Program-made: the position numbers and the translations under genes
The notes under the pieces: generated by a model
The model's input: the letters and a program-made list of their open reading frames with translations, nothing else
Database searches by the model: none
Told to the model about the DNA's origin: nothing
NCBI GenBank assembly: GCA_947496555.1
Contig: CANMDH010000011.1
Coordinates: 1-64,000 of the forward strand
Length of the DNA stretch: 64,000 nucleotides
Source of the DNA: an uncultured Aquimarina sp.
Lineage (GTDB): Bacteria > Bacteroidota > Bacteroidia > Flavobacteriales > Flavobacteriaceae
Reading direction: 5' to 3'
Shown here: piece by piece, positions 43,846 to 52,436 of the stretch
Numbering within the stretch: position 1 is the stretch's first letter
How the letters are laid out: each line of letters begins with the position of its first letter

Positions 43846-44148
43846 ATGAAAACACATCGAAACGCACATTTAAAACGAATTATTGTTGATTATAAAAAGC
43901 TAAACAATAACATTCTGGAGCTATTAGTGACCAAATATCCTGATGGGTATGATGAAGAAGATACCATCACATTTAGAAATGCGCAAAACGAAATTGTAGA
44001 ATGTGTAGAAGTAAGTACCGACGACACTTTATATCTCATAAAAGTTAGTAAACGCCTGGTGACCGCAATGGAAGATTATGACGATACTGAAGACAATGAT
44101 GAAAAAGAACAAAATATCCCTGAAGATTCAGAATTCGAAGAAGATTAA
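43846..44148 (+). CDS. Small acidic protein of the polyamine operon
   Basis: A 100-residue protein; the first 75 residues contain beta-rich sequence (ILELLVTKYPDGYDEEDTITF, ECVEVSTDDTLYLIKVS) and the last 25 are almost entirely Asp/Glu. It begins 4 bp after the deoxyhypusine-synthase-like gene and is probably the last gene of the operon. I do not recognise the family. The acidic tail could bind polyamines, a basic partner or metal ions. Confidence 0.75.
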   Translation: MKTHRNAHLKRIIVDYKKLNNNILELLVTKYPDGYDEEDTITFRNAQNEIVECVEVSTDDTLYLIKVSKRLVTAMEDYDDTEDNDEKEQNIPEDSEFEED

Positions 44149-44342
44149 AATAATATCACAATGAAAAAGCCTTAATTTCACCTGGCGCTTCCTTGTGAAG
44201 ACTTATGGATATCAGTGATGGTATGCGCTAAGTAGAGTGTAGATCATAATTGCCTACCAACATCAACCTGAAGGTGTAATAAACTCTTAAAAATCATTTA
44301 GTATTCTAATTACAAAATGATCTAAAAAACTATATTCGCGCC

Positions 44343-45241
44343 ATGTGGATGTATTTAGGTTTATTGGCTGCACTTTTTTTGGGATTACACAATTTATGTA
44401 AAAAACATGCAGTACAGGGAAATGAGGTTTTTCCGGTGCTTTTTGGCACCATCTGTTCAGGTTTTTTGTTACTTCTTCCGTTTTTTATAGGTTCTCTCTA
44501 TTATCCCGAATATACCAAACAAATATGGTTTCATATTACTAGTATTTCCTGGGAAACTCATGGTTTTATTTTTATAAAATCAATTATAATGACAACATCG
44601 TGGGTTTTGGCATATCAAGCTTTAAAGCATTTACCAATAACTATTGTTACTCCTATTCGATCGGCTGGTCCTTTTTTCACCTTTATTGGTGCTATTCTAA
44701 TTTATCAGGAAAAACCCAATTTTTTGCAGTGGATAGGTTTTTTCGTTATTATTTTCTCAGTAATACTATATTCTAAAATTGGAAAAAAGAAGGAATCAAT
44801 TTTAAGAGGAATAAATGGATATTTGCCATCATTGCTGCAACATTTTTAGGAGCATCTAGTGGTTTGTATGACAAATTCTTAATTCAGAGTTTAGTGTTGA
44901 ACCCGCAAACCTTACAATTTTGGTTTTGTTGGTATACCCTATTAATTTTACTAGGTATTTTATCTATAACATGGTTTCCGAATACTGAAAAACGAAAAGA
45001 GTTTAAATGGCGATGGACTATCATTGCTGTGGGTATTTTGTTACAAGCAGCAGATTATTTCTATTTTAAAGCTTTACAGGACCCTGAAGCCTTAATCATG
45101 CTACTATCTGCTATAAAACGAAGTCAAATACTAATTGCGGTCGTTGTTGGCGGGATAGTCTTTAAAGAAAAAAATAAACGTAAAAAATTAGTTCCTTTAT
45201 TTGGTATTATTATCGGAGTGTTTTTGATTTTGTATTCATAA
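44343..45241 (+). pseudogene. EamA/DMT-family transporter, frame split at A AAA AAG
   Basis: Two open frames (44343-44849 and 44864-45241) give one normal ~300-residue transporter with ten membrane segments when joined. The first half carries helices 1-5 (ends wrongly as ..NGYLPSLLQHF), the second helices 6-10. The second frame is open upstream to the join and reads ..EGINFKRNKWIFAIIAATFLGASSGLYDKF, as family members do. The frames meet at 44783-44789 (A AAA AAG), and slipping back one base puts the ribosome in the second frame. It is either a mutation by loss of one A in a run of six, a sequencing error, or programmed -1 frameshifting. Function: probable metabolite exporter. Confidence 0.75.
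44783..44789 (+). other. Slippery heptamer A AAA AAG
   Basis: In the frame of the upstream half the bases read GGA AAA AAG, the classic -1 slippery heptamer used in dnaX of Escherichia coli. Frame positions were checked: codons start at 44781, 44784 and 44787; the downstream frame continues at 44789. No strong stimulatory hairpin is obvious immediately downstream. Confidence 0.5.
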
Positions 45242-45409
45242 GTCGATACTAAAGAAAGAATAATCCCCTTTTTTAAAGAAATTCCTTTTGTTAGAAAACT
45301 TTTAAATAGACTGTAGAACTATAAAAACCAGTGCTATTGTAGCTATAAATAGTTGTTAATTAAGATTAGTTTAAGAAAGAATATTGTATCTTAAGTGTTA
45401 TATATAGGG

Positions 45410-45823
45410 ATGTTCAACCACACTAACATATTACTACTTTCTTTTGCACTTGTTGCGTTCTCAATACGTACTTGTGTAAAGGATACTAACACTTCTGAAG
45501 TAAAAGACATCGTGGTTCCGCTTGAAGTAAAACCTGATTCATTAGCTTCCAATAAAAATTCATTTGATGAGTGTTCCGAAATTACCCGGGGAGTCCTCAT
45601 AACTTTTTGTGGTAGTTGTCACCAAAGCTCCCTGGATTCTCACAAAGCGGCTGCCATAGAGGTTTTTGATCTGGATATGAAAGCCAATTGGCATACTTAC
45701 TTATCTGAGGAGAACCTGCAAGGAATTGCCCGACGTACTCAAAATAAAAGTACGATTACCAAGCATCAAAAAGAAGCAATAGCTACCTTCTTAAACTTAA
45801 AAGAGGCGCAATTGCAGCAATAG
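45410..45823 (+). CDS. Monoheme cytochrome c-like exported protein
   Basis: A 137-residue protein from the ATG at 45410 (MFNHTNILLLSFALVAFSIRTC); a GTG at 45395 opens the frame earlier. The hydrophobic start could be a lipoprotein signal with Cys in IRTC. One heme-binding motif CGSCH follows a stretch rich in Ser, and the end has KHQKEAIATFLNLKEA, a typical final helix. A distal axial Met is not evident. Redox partner unknown. Confidence 0.75.
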   Translation: MFNHTNILLLSFALVAFSIRTCVKDTNTSEVKDIVVPLEVKPDSLASNKNSFDECSEITRGVLITFCGSCHQSSLDSHKAAAIEVFDLDMKANWHTYLSEENLQGIARRTQNKSTITKHQKEAIATFLNLKEAQLQQ

Positions 45824-46033
45824 ACCAGAAGAAATCAAATTGTACCTCTCTCCCACCTCTTGAACTAAAGGTAAATGCTCAAGTGTTTGGATGGTCTTCT
45901 ACTGAAAGTGGCAAGATAAAGAATTGGAAATCATTTAGAGAAGCTAGAATTAATGCTAACGTCATTATAATTCTAGCCAAACCAAAAGAAAATGCTTTGG
46001 ACATATTACCTTCAAAAAGCATTTATCAATAAA
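45824..46033 (+). other. Open frame without start, possible gene remnant
   Basis: A frame in the +1 register runs without stops from inside the cytochrome gene end to the stop at 46031-46033. It reads ..DQKKSNCTSLPPLELKVNAQ.. and ..KNWKSFREARINANVIIILA... There is no start codon outside the upstream gene. It may be the tail of a former gene or chance. No homology recognised. Confidence 0.25.
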
Positions 46034-46034
46034 A

Positions 46035-47435
46035 CTAATATTTAGGTCTGATACGCACTAAACTTCGTTTAGAATTATAGATAATACTTCTATCTGGTCC
46101 TATGACATTGGCATTTCCTGGATCATCAAAACGTTTGTCAGTTCCGAGCCTATCTTTTCGTACGGTTCTTCCTGTTTCCCAATCCAAAGAATAGTAGTAA
46201 TAAGAACAATCGCTTTCTTTTCCCGACCCATAGAGATAGTTGGTCGCGGAACTGTATACTAAAACGCTGTTTATATTGATATCATTGCGATACCAAACCA
46301 AACGCATAGTATTGGTCTCCTGCTGCCATCTTAGTTTATAAACTCCTTTTTTAGTAGAACAGGATTGCCCCAAAAAACCATTATACTGTGCCGCTGCAAT
46401 ATCATATCCATACGCCGTAGGTGAATTCTCGATAGCAGCCATTAATTTACTGGCAGGCCTAGAATTGGGTAATTCCACAATAGCGGCTAAACGTAGATTT
46501 TCATCTTTTATACCCTTCCAATCTTTAGGAATTTCTTCACGCCAGAAAGCCAACATCCTAGCAGGTTTCTGACTATCTATAACACATACTAATTTATCGT
46601 TATTTCCAGAACCTAGTAAGGTCGGTGTGGTACCGATTCCCTGAAACCGATTCCCGCCAAAATCCATATACACTTCCCACTTGGGAATAATGGTTTTTCC
46701 ATTCCATTGTATACTTAACATTTTTTTAGTGGTAGATATATATATGTTCCCCTTTTCATCTGCTGCATAGTCGTTATGATACGCTTTTTCTCCACGTTTT
46801 AAAGGAATTTGAAATGTAGCCAGTAACGAAAAATCATTTCCATCAATAATACCTATCAATCCGTCCCTTGATGCGAAGGCAATAGTACCATCATATAGTC
46901 TACAAAGTTTGGAAAGGGACTTTATGTTTTTGGGCATTGTGATTTTTTTCTCCAACACAATTTCTGAATAAGGATCAGTTGGATCTTTTTCACTAAACAG
47001 AAAAAGTTGGTTATCATCATAGGTAAGTACTTTATGGTTTTGCAACATGAGTAATGACCAACTAAGGTCATTGATCCAAGGGTTTTTATCGATTTGAAAA
47101 CTACTTACTACGCTGAATTCTTCCTTGGTCGAAATCGCCTTAAAAATATGGGTGCTGGTACTACCCCAAATGGTATTTTGGCCATCTGGATATTTTTCAG
47201 AATACAACAGCCAAGGAGATACCCTATCCTTTGGTGTTCTGGCAAAAGCTACTGCTATTTTATCCTCCTCTTTTAAACCTGGTAAATTGGTATTTCCTTG
47301 GCGGTAACTTCCATTATGAACAGCACAGAAGGGCGAATCTACTAGATATGGGTTTTCTGGTGGCATTTGGGAAAAACACCAGTGCACCAACAAAAATAGT
47401 AGATAACAAGGCCGTATGGAGAATGATTTTTTCAT
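46035..47435 (-). CDS. Exported beta-propeller-like protein
   Basis: A 466-residue exported protein (signal peptide ends ..VHWCFSQ). The mature part has repeated beta-rich segments, such as TIAFASRDGLIGIIDGNDFSLLATFQI and KGNIYISTTKKMLSIQW, followed by ..GTTPTLLGSGNNDKLVCVID. The spacing suggests a quinoprotein/PQQ-like or general seven-blade propeller. I do not recognise a named family. The C-terminus is basic (..KRSLVRIRPKY). It is followed in the same direction by three further small genes only upstream (47472-49325). Confidence 0.65.
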   Translation of the reverse strand: MKKSFSIRPCYLLFLLVHWCFSQMPPENPYLVDSPFCAVHNGSYRQGNTNLPGLKEEDKIAVAFARTPKDRVSPWLLYSEKYPDGQNTIWGSTSTHIFKAISTKEEFSVVSSFQIDKNPWINDLSWSLLMLQNHKVLTYDDNQLFLFSEKDPTDPYSEIVLEKKITMPKNIKSLSKLCRLYDGTIAFASRDGLIGIIDGNDFSLLATFQIPLKRGEKAYHNDYAADEKGNIYISTTKKMLSIQWNGKTIIPKWEVYMDFGGNRFQGIGTTPTLLGSGNNDKLVCVIDSQKPARMLAFWREEIPKDWKGIKDENLRLAAIVELPNSRPASKLMAAIENSPTAYGYDIAAAQYNGFLGQSCSTKKGVYKLRWQQETNTMRLVWYRNDININSVLVYSSATNYLYGSGKESDCSYYYYSLDWETGRTVRKDRLGTDKRFDDPGNANVIGPDRSIIYNSKRSLVRIRPKY

Positions 47436-47471
47436 TTTTTTACTATTCTTTCGTATATAAAATTAGTATTA

Positions 47472-47864
47472 TTAATCCAACCAAAATTGTAGTACACTTT
47501 CTATCAAAGGTTGCCAGCGGTTTTTTCTTTCTTCAATATTGGCCAATTGATTTTTGTTAAGAATCATCTTTGTCTCTTCTATTCTTGCAAAAATCATTTT
47601 TTCAGCTTCCAGATACTTCTCCAAAGGTGAGCTATCTGATTCTAAAATTGGCTGCATCAAACCTGCATATTTCAGGTTGATTTTTTGTAATTTTTGAGCT
47701 TGTACTTCATCTAGATTTAGCCTATCTGCCATAAAGGAGGTTACCTTTTCTGATCGAACGGTAACATCTTTTGGCATCCATTTAAATACTTCTTGTGATT
47801 GTGTTTTTGATGAAAACATCAGTACGAACAAAGCAATACATATTTTTGTAATTATTTCTCTCAT
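47472..47864 (-). CDS. Small exported helical protein (Spy/CpxP-like)
   Basis: A 130-residue protein with a signal peptide (..MFSSKTQSQ) and a helical mature part with motif NLDEVQAQKLQKINLKYAG and LNKNQLANIEERKNRWQPLIE. The LDxxQ...LxxxQ pattern is reminiscent of Spy/CpxP-like periplasmic proteins. It may bind unfolded proteins or metal. It lies 36 bp before the propeller-like gene and could be cotranscribed with it. Confidence 0.6.
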   Translation of the reverse strand: MREIITKICIALFVLMFSSKTQSQEVFKWMPKDVTVRSEKVTSFMADRLNLDEVQAQKLQKINLKYAGLMQPILESDSSPLEKYLEAEKMIFARIEETKMILNKNQLANIEERKNRWQPLIESVLQFWLD

Positions 47865-47940
47865 AATTTTATTCTTTTATAATGTTTAGTATTTGGCTGC
47901 ACTCCCCTTGAAGGATGGAATGCAACCAAAAATTAAAAAA

Positions 47941-48510
47941 CTACTCCCCAAAGAAACCTATCAGTTCATATTGTTCTCCAGTTTTTTTATACAAATTATC
48001 ATCAAAAGTGTAGTAGGGTTTATTCTCTATAGTCACTTCTTTATAGCCTTCTGGAAGTTCATCTATCTTTGCTCCTACAGGCGGTTTTACCACTTCATAG
48101 CTGTTCTTTGTCTTTGTATAATAAAGTCCATTTGCATAGAAATAGGCTTGGTTTGCAATTACCATACTTGTGTATGCCCATGGTATTGTTGCTACTCTAA
48201 ATCCAACAGGAGGCACAACACTTACATAAACACCTTTCTGTTTTATATAGTAAAACCCCTTGACAGGATAATATTTGGTTCTGGAATAGGTTATTGCTCT
48301 GGATGTCCCCGGAATGTTCTTTAGAGTTCTCCTGGTTATTCTACGATGTACTCTTCTTCTCACCCTTCGTCGGGTACGTATCTTCTGTCCTACAGCAGTA
48401 ACCGGAGTATTTGCGACTATTCTTGCTTTTGCTTTTCTAACGGTTTGTGCTTCACTTGGTAATGAAAGCATTAAGAAAAATATGGGCAGTATTAATATTA
48501 GTTTTTTCAT
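47941..48510 (-). CDS. DUF6515-like exported protein with basic patch
   Basis: A 189-residue protein with a signal peptide (..MLSLPSEAQ). Residues 40-62 are extremely basic (RTRRRVRRRVHRRITRR). The rest has two or three repeats of the DUF6515 pattern: G-[FV]-Y-Y-x..Y-x-V-V-x-P-P-V-G (for example GVYVSVVPPVGFRV and YEVVKPPVGAKID). Family members are exported Bacteroidetes proteins of unknown role. The basic stretch could bind nucleic acid, LPS or another polyanion. Confidence 0.72.
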   Translation of the reverse strand: MKKLILILPIFFLMLSLPSEAQTVRKAKARIVANTPVTAVGQKIRTRRRVRRRVHRRITRRTLKNIPGTSRAITYSRTKYYPVKGFYYIKQKGVYVSVVPPVGFRVATIPWAYTSMVIANQAYFYANGLYYTKTKNSYEVVKPPVGAKIDELPEGYKEVTIENKPYYTFDDNLYKKTGEQYELIGFFGE

Positions 48511-48596
48511 AGTATCATTTTTTGTTTATTTGGATATTTGTGATTTGGCACTAACAACCTTACTATTGCATTCTTTTGCAAAGATCAGTATCATTT

Positions 48597-49325
48597 TTAA
48601 AGCGAAACATTATACATGTTATTGTTAATCTCTATGCTAGCGCCTCCATTTCCATTAAAAGTGATATCACCACTATAGCCAAAAGACTCTCCTGAAGTTA
48701 AGATTCCCGTTAAGGAAAATGTTGCACTTCCACTTAAAATTCTTCGGGTTACTTTGTCAACTTCGATATTAGTGGTTTTTATAGTTAATGTGCTTTCAAA
48801 ATCTTTGTTATTTCCATTAATACGTATGGTTTGAGTGCCTTCTCTGGTAAAAGAGCTATTGTATACAAAAGGTGTATTTGCCTCAATGATATTGTCTAGA
48901 ACCGAGGTATATGTTATCACATCATTCGAGGTCATTCTTGGAGAACTGTATACACCGCTACCACTATAATCAATAGTGTAGGCTGTTGCCGCATTATTCT
49001 CACAAAGCAGAGTGAAGTTATAATCAATGGAATGACTATAGTTTATTACTGCACCATTTTCGCTATTTCGTTCTCTGGTTCTAGTGTTTGTTACACCGCA
49101 TTCGAATGCAGACTTTGATGCATTTTCTGTTACAATTTCTGATGCATCATATGCTTGCATATTGATACCATATACCTCAGAAATAAGGGTTTCCTGTACC
49201 AATTCTATGGCTTCTGCTTCAGTTACCTCGGCACCAATTCCAAACCCCTCGTCTCTTCTTTCACAAGAAGTTAATCCTGCTAAAATTAAACCTATTAAGG
49301 CTAGGCTAAGCTTTACATTTTTCAT
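48597..49325 (-). CDS. Hypothetical lipoprotein
   Basis: A 242-residue lipoprotein (lipobox ILAGLTSCERR). The mature part is beta-rich, with a repeated pattern of Thr/Ser strands (..SASGSVYSSPRM-like.., ..TQTIRINGNNKDFESTLTIKTTN..), and ends ..GNGGASIEINNNMYNVSL. Two Cys (about 80-110) could form a disulfide. I recognise no family. It is divergent from the LytS/LytTR operon at 49574 and shares the regulatory region with the 21-bp-period repeats, so it is a possible target of that system. Confidence 0.7.
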   Translation of the reverse strand: MKNVKLSLALIGLILAGLTSCERRDEGFGIGAEVTEAEAIELVQETLISEVYGINMQAYDASEIVTENASKSAFECGVTNTRTRERNSENGAVINYSHSIDYNFTLLCENNAATAYTIDYSGSGVYSSPRMTSNDVITYTSVLDNIIEANTPFVYNSSFTREGTQTIRINGNNKDFESTLTIKTTNIEVDKVTRRILSGSATFSLTGILTSGESFGYSGDITFNGNGGASIEINNNMYNVSL

Positions 49326-49400
49326 GTCTTAATAATTTTATTTATTGTTTACGAGACAAATCTGCATCCTTATTGGCGGCTGTGAAAATCTTTTCAACCT

Positions 49401-49430
49401 ATGGTTAGAATAAACTGCCCTTTGGTACTA
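49401..49430 (+). promoter_or_regulatory. Direct repeat with 21-bp period, candidate LytTR operator 3a
   Basis: The 9-mers atggttaga (49401-49409) and ttggtacta (49422-49430) lie 12 bp apart and share the core TGGT. This is a weaker copy of the pair at 49491, 90 bp away. Its position on the lipoprotein side of the divergent region suggests it could serve the gene at 48597. Confidence 0.4.
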
Positions 49431-49490
49431 TTTTATCAATGATCTGTATTTGATATCTTTAAAGGACCTATTATTGAATAATTACCTCTA

Positions 49491-49520
49491 ATGGTTGATA
49501 AAAAAGAACCATTGGTTTAT
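49491..49520 (+). promoter_or_regulatory. Direct repeat, candidate LytTR operator 3b
   Basis: The 9-mers atggttgat (49491-49499) and ttggtttat (49512-49520) are separated by exactly 12 bp. Both contain GTTNAT, with 7 of 9 positions of the LytTR consensus. The site ends 53 bp before the ATG of the LytS-type kinase at 49574. Autoregulation by the response regulator at 50584 is inference. Confidence 0.55.
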
Positions 49521-49573
49521 AGCCTTTGAGTCTTTTCTTTATTTTAGCTACTTTTCCCTAATTTAGGATCGGT

Positions 49574-50584
49574 ATGAACAGAATCTATATACATATTTTA
49601 CTTTGGGCCGTTTATTTTGGGATCACACTGCTTTTTAAAGGCAATAATTTGGCGATGGGATACTCTATTAACCATTCGTTGGTTGCTGTTCCCATTCTTA
49701 TTTTATTGTATTATTCCTATGGAAATTTGGTGGTATTAAAATTTTTGGAAACTAAGAAATATCTTCTTTTTACACTTTTTAGTATTCTGTTTTTTATAAT
49801 ATTCTTTACCATGAAAAAGTATGCAGAAATCCCTTATTTTCAGGAGTATTTTGACTTACTTCCAAGTAAATCGGACCAAAAGAAAGAAAGGGCGGTTGCC
49901 GCTACGGTATTAATTAGCATGTTACTGACTACTATTTTTGTTACCCTTGAAAATAGAATCAAAAAAGAAAAAAAGGCTCAAATACTACTTAATGAACACA
50001 ATGAGGCTCAATTATTATATTTAAAGGCTCAGATAAATCCACATTTTTTATTTAATGCTTTGAATAATATTTATTCTCTCTCTGTGGTTAAATCCGATCG
50101 TACCCCAAAAATGATTTTAAATTTGGCTGATTTACTTCGATATACTATTTATGAGGGGCAAAAGGAAAAAGTATTAATTACTGATGAAATCATGCAAATT
50201 GAAAAATACATTAACCTTTTCCAAATGACCAAGGAAGCACCGGTCGATATCAAATTTAATATTTTAGGTGATGTTGCTTCACTACGTATAGAACCCATGA
50301 TATTGATCCCCCTGATTGAAAATTGTGTTAAGCATGGTGATTTTGATATCAATCCAAAAGCCTTTACACAAATTTCTTTAGAAATTAAAGAAGAGGGATT
50401 ACGCTTTATAACACGCAATTCTATGAATAAAATAGATAAGCAAAAAGATACCGTTGGAGGTGTTGGTTTGGGGAATATACAGAAAAGATTACAGTTGAAA
50501 TACCCCAATTCGCATACTTTTGGCATTAAAGAAAATGGAAATACTTTTGAAGTATTATTGAATATCACAAAACTAGATGTCTAA
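49574..50584 (+). CDS. LytS-type sensor histidine kinase
   Basis: A 336-residue kinase with four membrane segments in the first 130 residues and then a short charged linker. The acceptor motif is LKAQINPHFLFNALNN, followed by the N-box LIPLIENCVKHGD and G-box VGGVGLGNIQKRLQLKYP. There is no separate sensor domain. It overlaps the next gene by one base (TAATG). Probable promoter and operator lie in the 250-bp divergent region upstream. Confidence 0.9.
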   Translation: MNRIYIHILLWAVYFGITLLFKGNNLAMGYSINHSLVAVPILILLYYSYGNLVVLKFLETKKYLLFTLFSILFFIIFFTMKKYAEIPYFQEYFDLLPSKSDQKKERAVAATVLISMLLTTIFVTLENRIKKEKKAQILLNEHNEAQLLYLKAQINPHFLFNALNNIYSLSVVKSDRTPKMILNLADLLRYTIYEGQKEKVLITDEIMQIEKYINLFQMTKEAPVDIKFNILGDVASLRIEPMILIPLIENCVKHGDFDINPKAFTQISLEIKEEGLRFITRNSMNKIDKQKDTVGGVGLGNIQKRLQLKYPNSHTFGIKENGNTFEVLLNITKLDV

Positions 50585-51303
50585 TGGATAAAATAAAAGT
50601 ATTACTAGTAGATGATGAGTATTTAGCCTTAAATCTTCTTGAAAATTTTATAAAAGAAATCCCCGATCTTGAAATTATAGATAAAGTAAAATCACCTATT
50701 AAGGCTATTGATATCCTTAACAAAACAAAGGTAGATCTTCTGTTCTTAGACATTCAAATGCCAACTCTTAGTGGTATAAACCTTTTAAATACCATCAAGA
50801 ATAAACCTGTAACTATATTTACCACGGCCTATGCCGAACATGCTGTTGAGGCTTTTGGACTTGATGCAGTTGACTACCTATTAAAGCCATTTTCTTTTGA
50901 ACGTTTTTTGCAAGGAGTAAACAAAGCCAAAGAACATTTGCAAAAATTGAATAATACCGAAGAACCATTAAAAGCAGATGTAATAAATTGGCAAGATGGC
51001 TATCTTACGGTTAAAGCAGATGCAAAGTTGGTGAAAGTGTTTTTCAAGAATATCCTCTATATTGAAGGCCTCAAAGAATATGTTCGCATAGTGACAAATG
51101 AAGAGCGCCTAGTTACTCTTATGAGTCTTAAAGAGCTAGAGAATACGCTTCCTAAAAGTTATTTTCTTCGGACTCACAAGTCCTATATTGTAAATACCCA
51201 AATGGTGAAATCTGTTGAAGGAAATCTATTGTATATCGGCAACCATAAAGTGCCTATAAGCAGAGATAAAAAAAATGATGTAGTTAATTTTATTTTTAAA
51301 TAG
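50584..51303 (+). CDS. LytTR family response regulator
   Basis: A 239-residue regulator: receiver domain (D10-D11, phospho-acceptor Asp 56 in FLDIQMP, TAYAEHAVEAF, YLLKPFSFERFLQ) and C-terminal LytTR domain (FKNILYIEGLKEYVRIVT, SLKELENTLPKSYFLRTHKSYIV, NHKVPISRDKK). It is translationally coupled to the kinase. A strong terminator follows. The likely operators are the 21-bp-period repeats at 49401-49520. Confidence 0.92.
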   Translation: MDKIKVLLVDDEYLALNLLENFIKEIPDLEIIDKVKSPIKAIDILNKTKVDLLFLDIQMPTLSGINLLNTIKNKPVTIFTTAYAEHAVEAFGLDAVDYLLKPFSFERFLQGVNKAKEHLQKLNNTEEPLKADVINWQDGYLTVKADAKLVKVFFKNILYIEGLKEYVRIVTNEERLVTLMSLKELENTLPKSYFLRTHKSYIVNTQMVKSVEGNLLYIGNHKVPISRDKKNDVVNFIFK

Positions 51304-51330
51304 CTTCATCTTATTAAGTCCTCCTAGAAT

Positions 51331-51363
51331 AAAAAAAGTCCATCACTAGTGATGGACTTTTTT
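51331..51363. terminator. Strong bidirectional terminator
   Basis: The arms aaaaaaagtccatcact and agtgatggacttttttt form a near-perfect palindrome (51331-51363) with A-tract and T-tract flanks. It lies between the convergent LytTR and cold-shock genes and can end both. Confidence 0.9.
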
Positions 51364-51383
51364 AAAGCTTGAAAGTTTATGTG

Positions 51384-51575
51384 TTAGATAACTTTTACGT
51401 TCACTGCGTTTAATCCTTTGTTACCTTCTTGTAGATCAAATTCAACTTGGTCGCCTTCACGAACTTCGTCAACTAATCCAGAAATATGTACAAAGTGATC
51501 CTTGTTAACACCTTCTTCAGTGATAAATCCAAATCCTTTAGCGTTATTGAAGAATTTTACTGTTCCTTTATTCAT
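51384..51575 (-). CDS. Cold-shock domain protein
   Basis: A 63-residue single cold-shock domain with RNP1 KGFGFIT and RNP2 HFVHIS (the latter differing from the usual DVFVHFS), starting MNKGTVKFFNNAK. It binds single-stranded RNA or DNA and melts RNA structure. It has its own promoter at 51614 and a terminator at 51331, so it is monocistronic. Confidence 0.93.
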   Translation of the reverse strand: MNKGTVKFFNNAKGFGFITEEGVNKDHFVHISGLVDEVREGDQVEFDLQEGNKGLNAVNVKVI

Positions 51576-51613
51576 TGTGTAATGTAATTAAATTTAAAAT
51601 ATTATTTGATTTG

Positions 51614-51643
51614 CAAATATGGTGCTATTAATTTGATTTACAA
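51614..51643 (-). promoter_or_regulatory. Promoter of the cold-shock gene
   Basis: Reading the minus strand, TTG (51643-51641), a spacer of exactly 19 bases, then CATATTTG (51621-51614) fits the Bacteroidetes -33/-7 pattern TTG-N19-TAnnTTTG with one mismatch. The start of transcription would be near 51607, giving a leader of about 30 bases. Confidence 0.6.
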
Positions 51644-51762
51644 CTAATTATTTGATAATTTTAACGCTTACACATAAATTTGTTGTAAGATCCAGTATAT
51701 ATAGATAAAAATTGTATGAATACATTCTACTCACTTATCTGCATAAAAGGACAGATTTTCAA

Positions 51763-52431
51763 TCATTTAGAAATATTATAATTAATATACTTCCCAACCA
51801 CGATAGCGGTTAAAATCACCAAATAAAACTGCCCCATCATTCCTATCAAAATTGCTGCTTTTTGAGCTAAAGAAGTTACTGGTACAATGTCTCCGTACCC
51901 AATGGTTATTAAAGTGATATAACTGTAGTACATCAATCGTTCTGTAAATAATTGTGGTTGATCTATGGTCGCTTTAAGTCCTTCAAAAGAAATTGGATGC
52001 AAAATTTCGATACTAAGACAAATAAAAAAACCGATTAATCCCAGTGAAATATATCCACTTATCAATCCGAAAATCACATTCTTATTTACGATTTTGGTTT
52101 CCCAAACTTGTCTTATAATTTCAAAAGTGACAATAGTATAGAACAAAAAGTACGTTCCCATATTGAGCAATTTCAAAGGTTTACTACCTATATCTTCAAA
52201 CAAACCAGCACCAAATACAATTCCCGATATAATCAGCAATACAATAAAAAACCACATCAGCTTTTTCTTCTTAGAAATTAATAGAACTCCTGATGCCAAA
52301 TTAACCAGAAACAGTATTGGGGATATAATGATTTCAAAAAAGTTCCCAGGAACAATTAAAGAGCCGAAAAGAATGGCAATCTGACTAAATAAAAAGAGCT
52401 CAAAACGATATGGATATAGTTTTTCATGCAT
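51763..52431 (-). CDS. Ion channel with potassium-selectivity filter
   Basis: A 222-residue membrane protein with six or seven hydrophobic segments. The pore loop carries the selectivity motif TIGYGD (in SYITLITIGYGDIVPVTSLA), followed by the inner helix LIGMMGQFYLVILTAIVVGKYI. This is the two-TM Ion_trans_2 type pore with an extra N-terminal membrane bundle. No regulatory RCK domain is present. It begins 5 bp after the RND pump gene stop, so it belongs to the efflux operon, an unusual neighbour. Confidence 0.82.
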   Translation of the reverse strand: MHEKLYPYRFELFLFSQIAILFGSLIVPGNFFEIIISPILFLVNLASGVLLISKKKKLMWFFIVLLIISGIVFGAGLFEDIGSKPLKLLNMGTYFLFYTIVTFEIIRQVWETKIVNKNVIFGLISGYISLGLIGFFICLSIEILHPISFEGLKATIDQPQLFTERLMYYSYITLITIGYGDIVPVTSLAQKAAILIGMMGQFYLVILTAIVVGKYINYNISK

Positions 52432-52436
52432 AAGCT

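Noticed and set aside
44343-45241. Two separate small membrane proteins
   Set aside because: The joined product has the exact length and order of helices of one EamA transporter; each half alone is incomplete.
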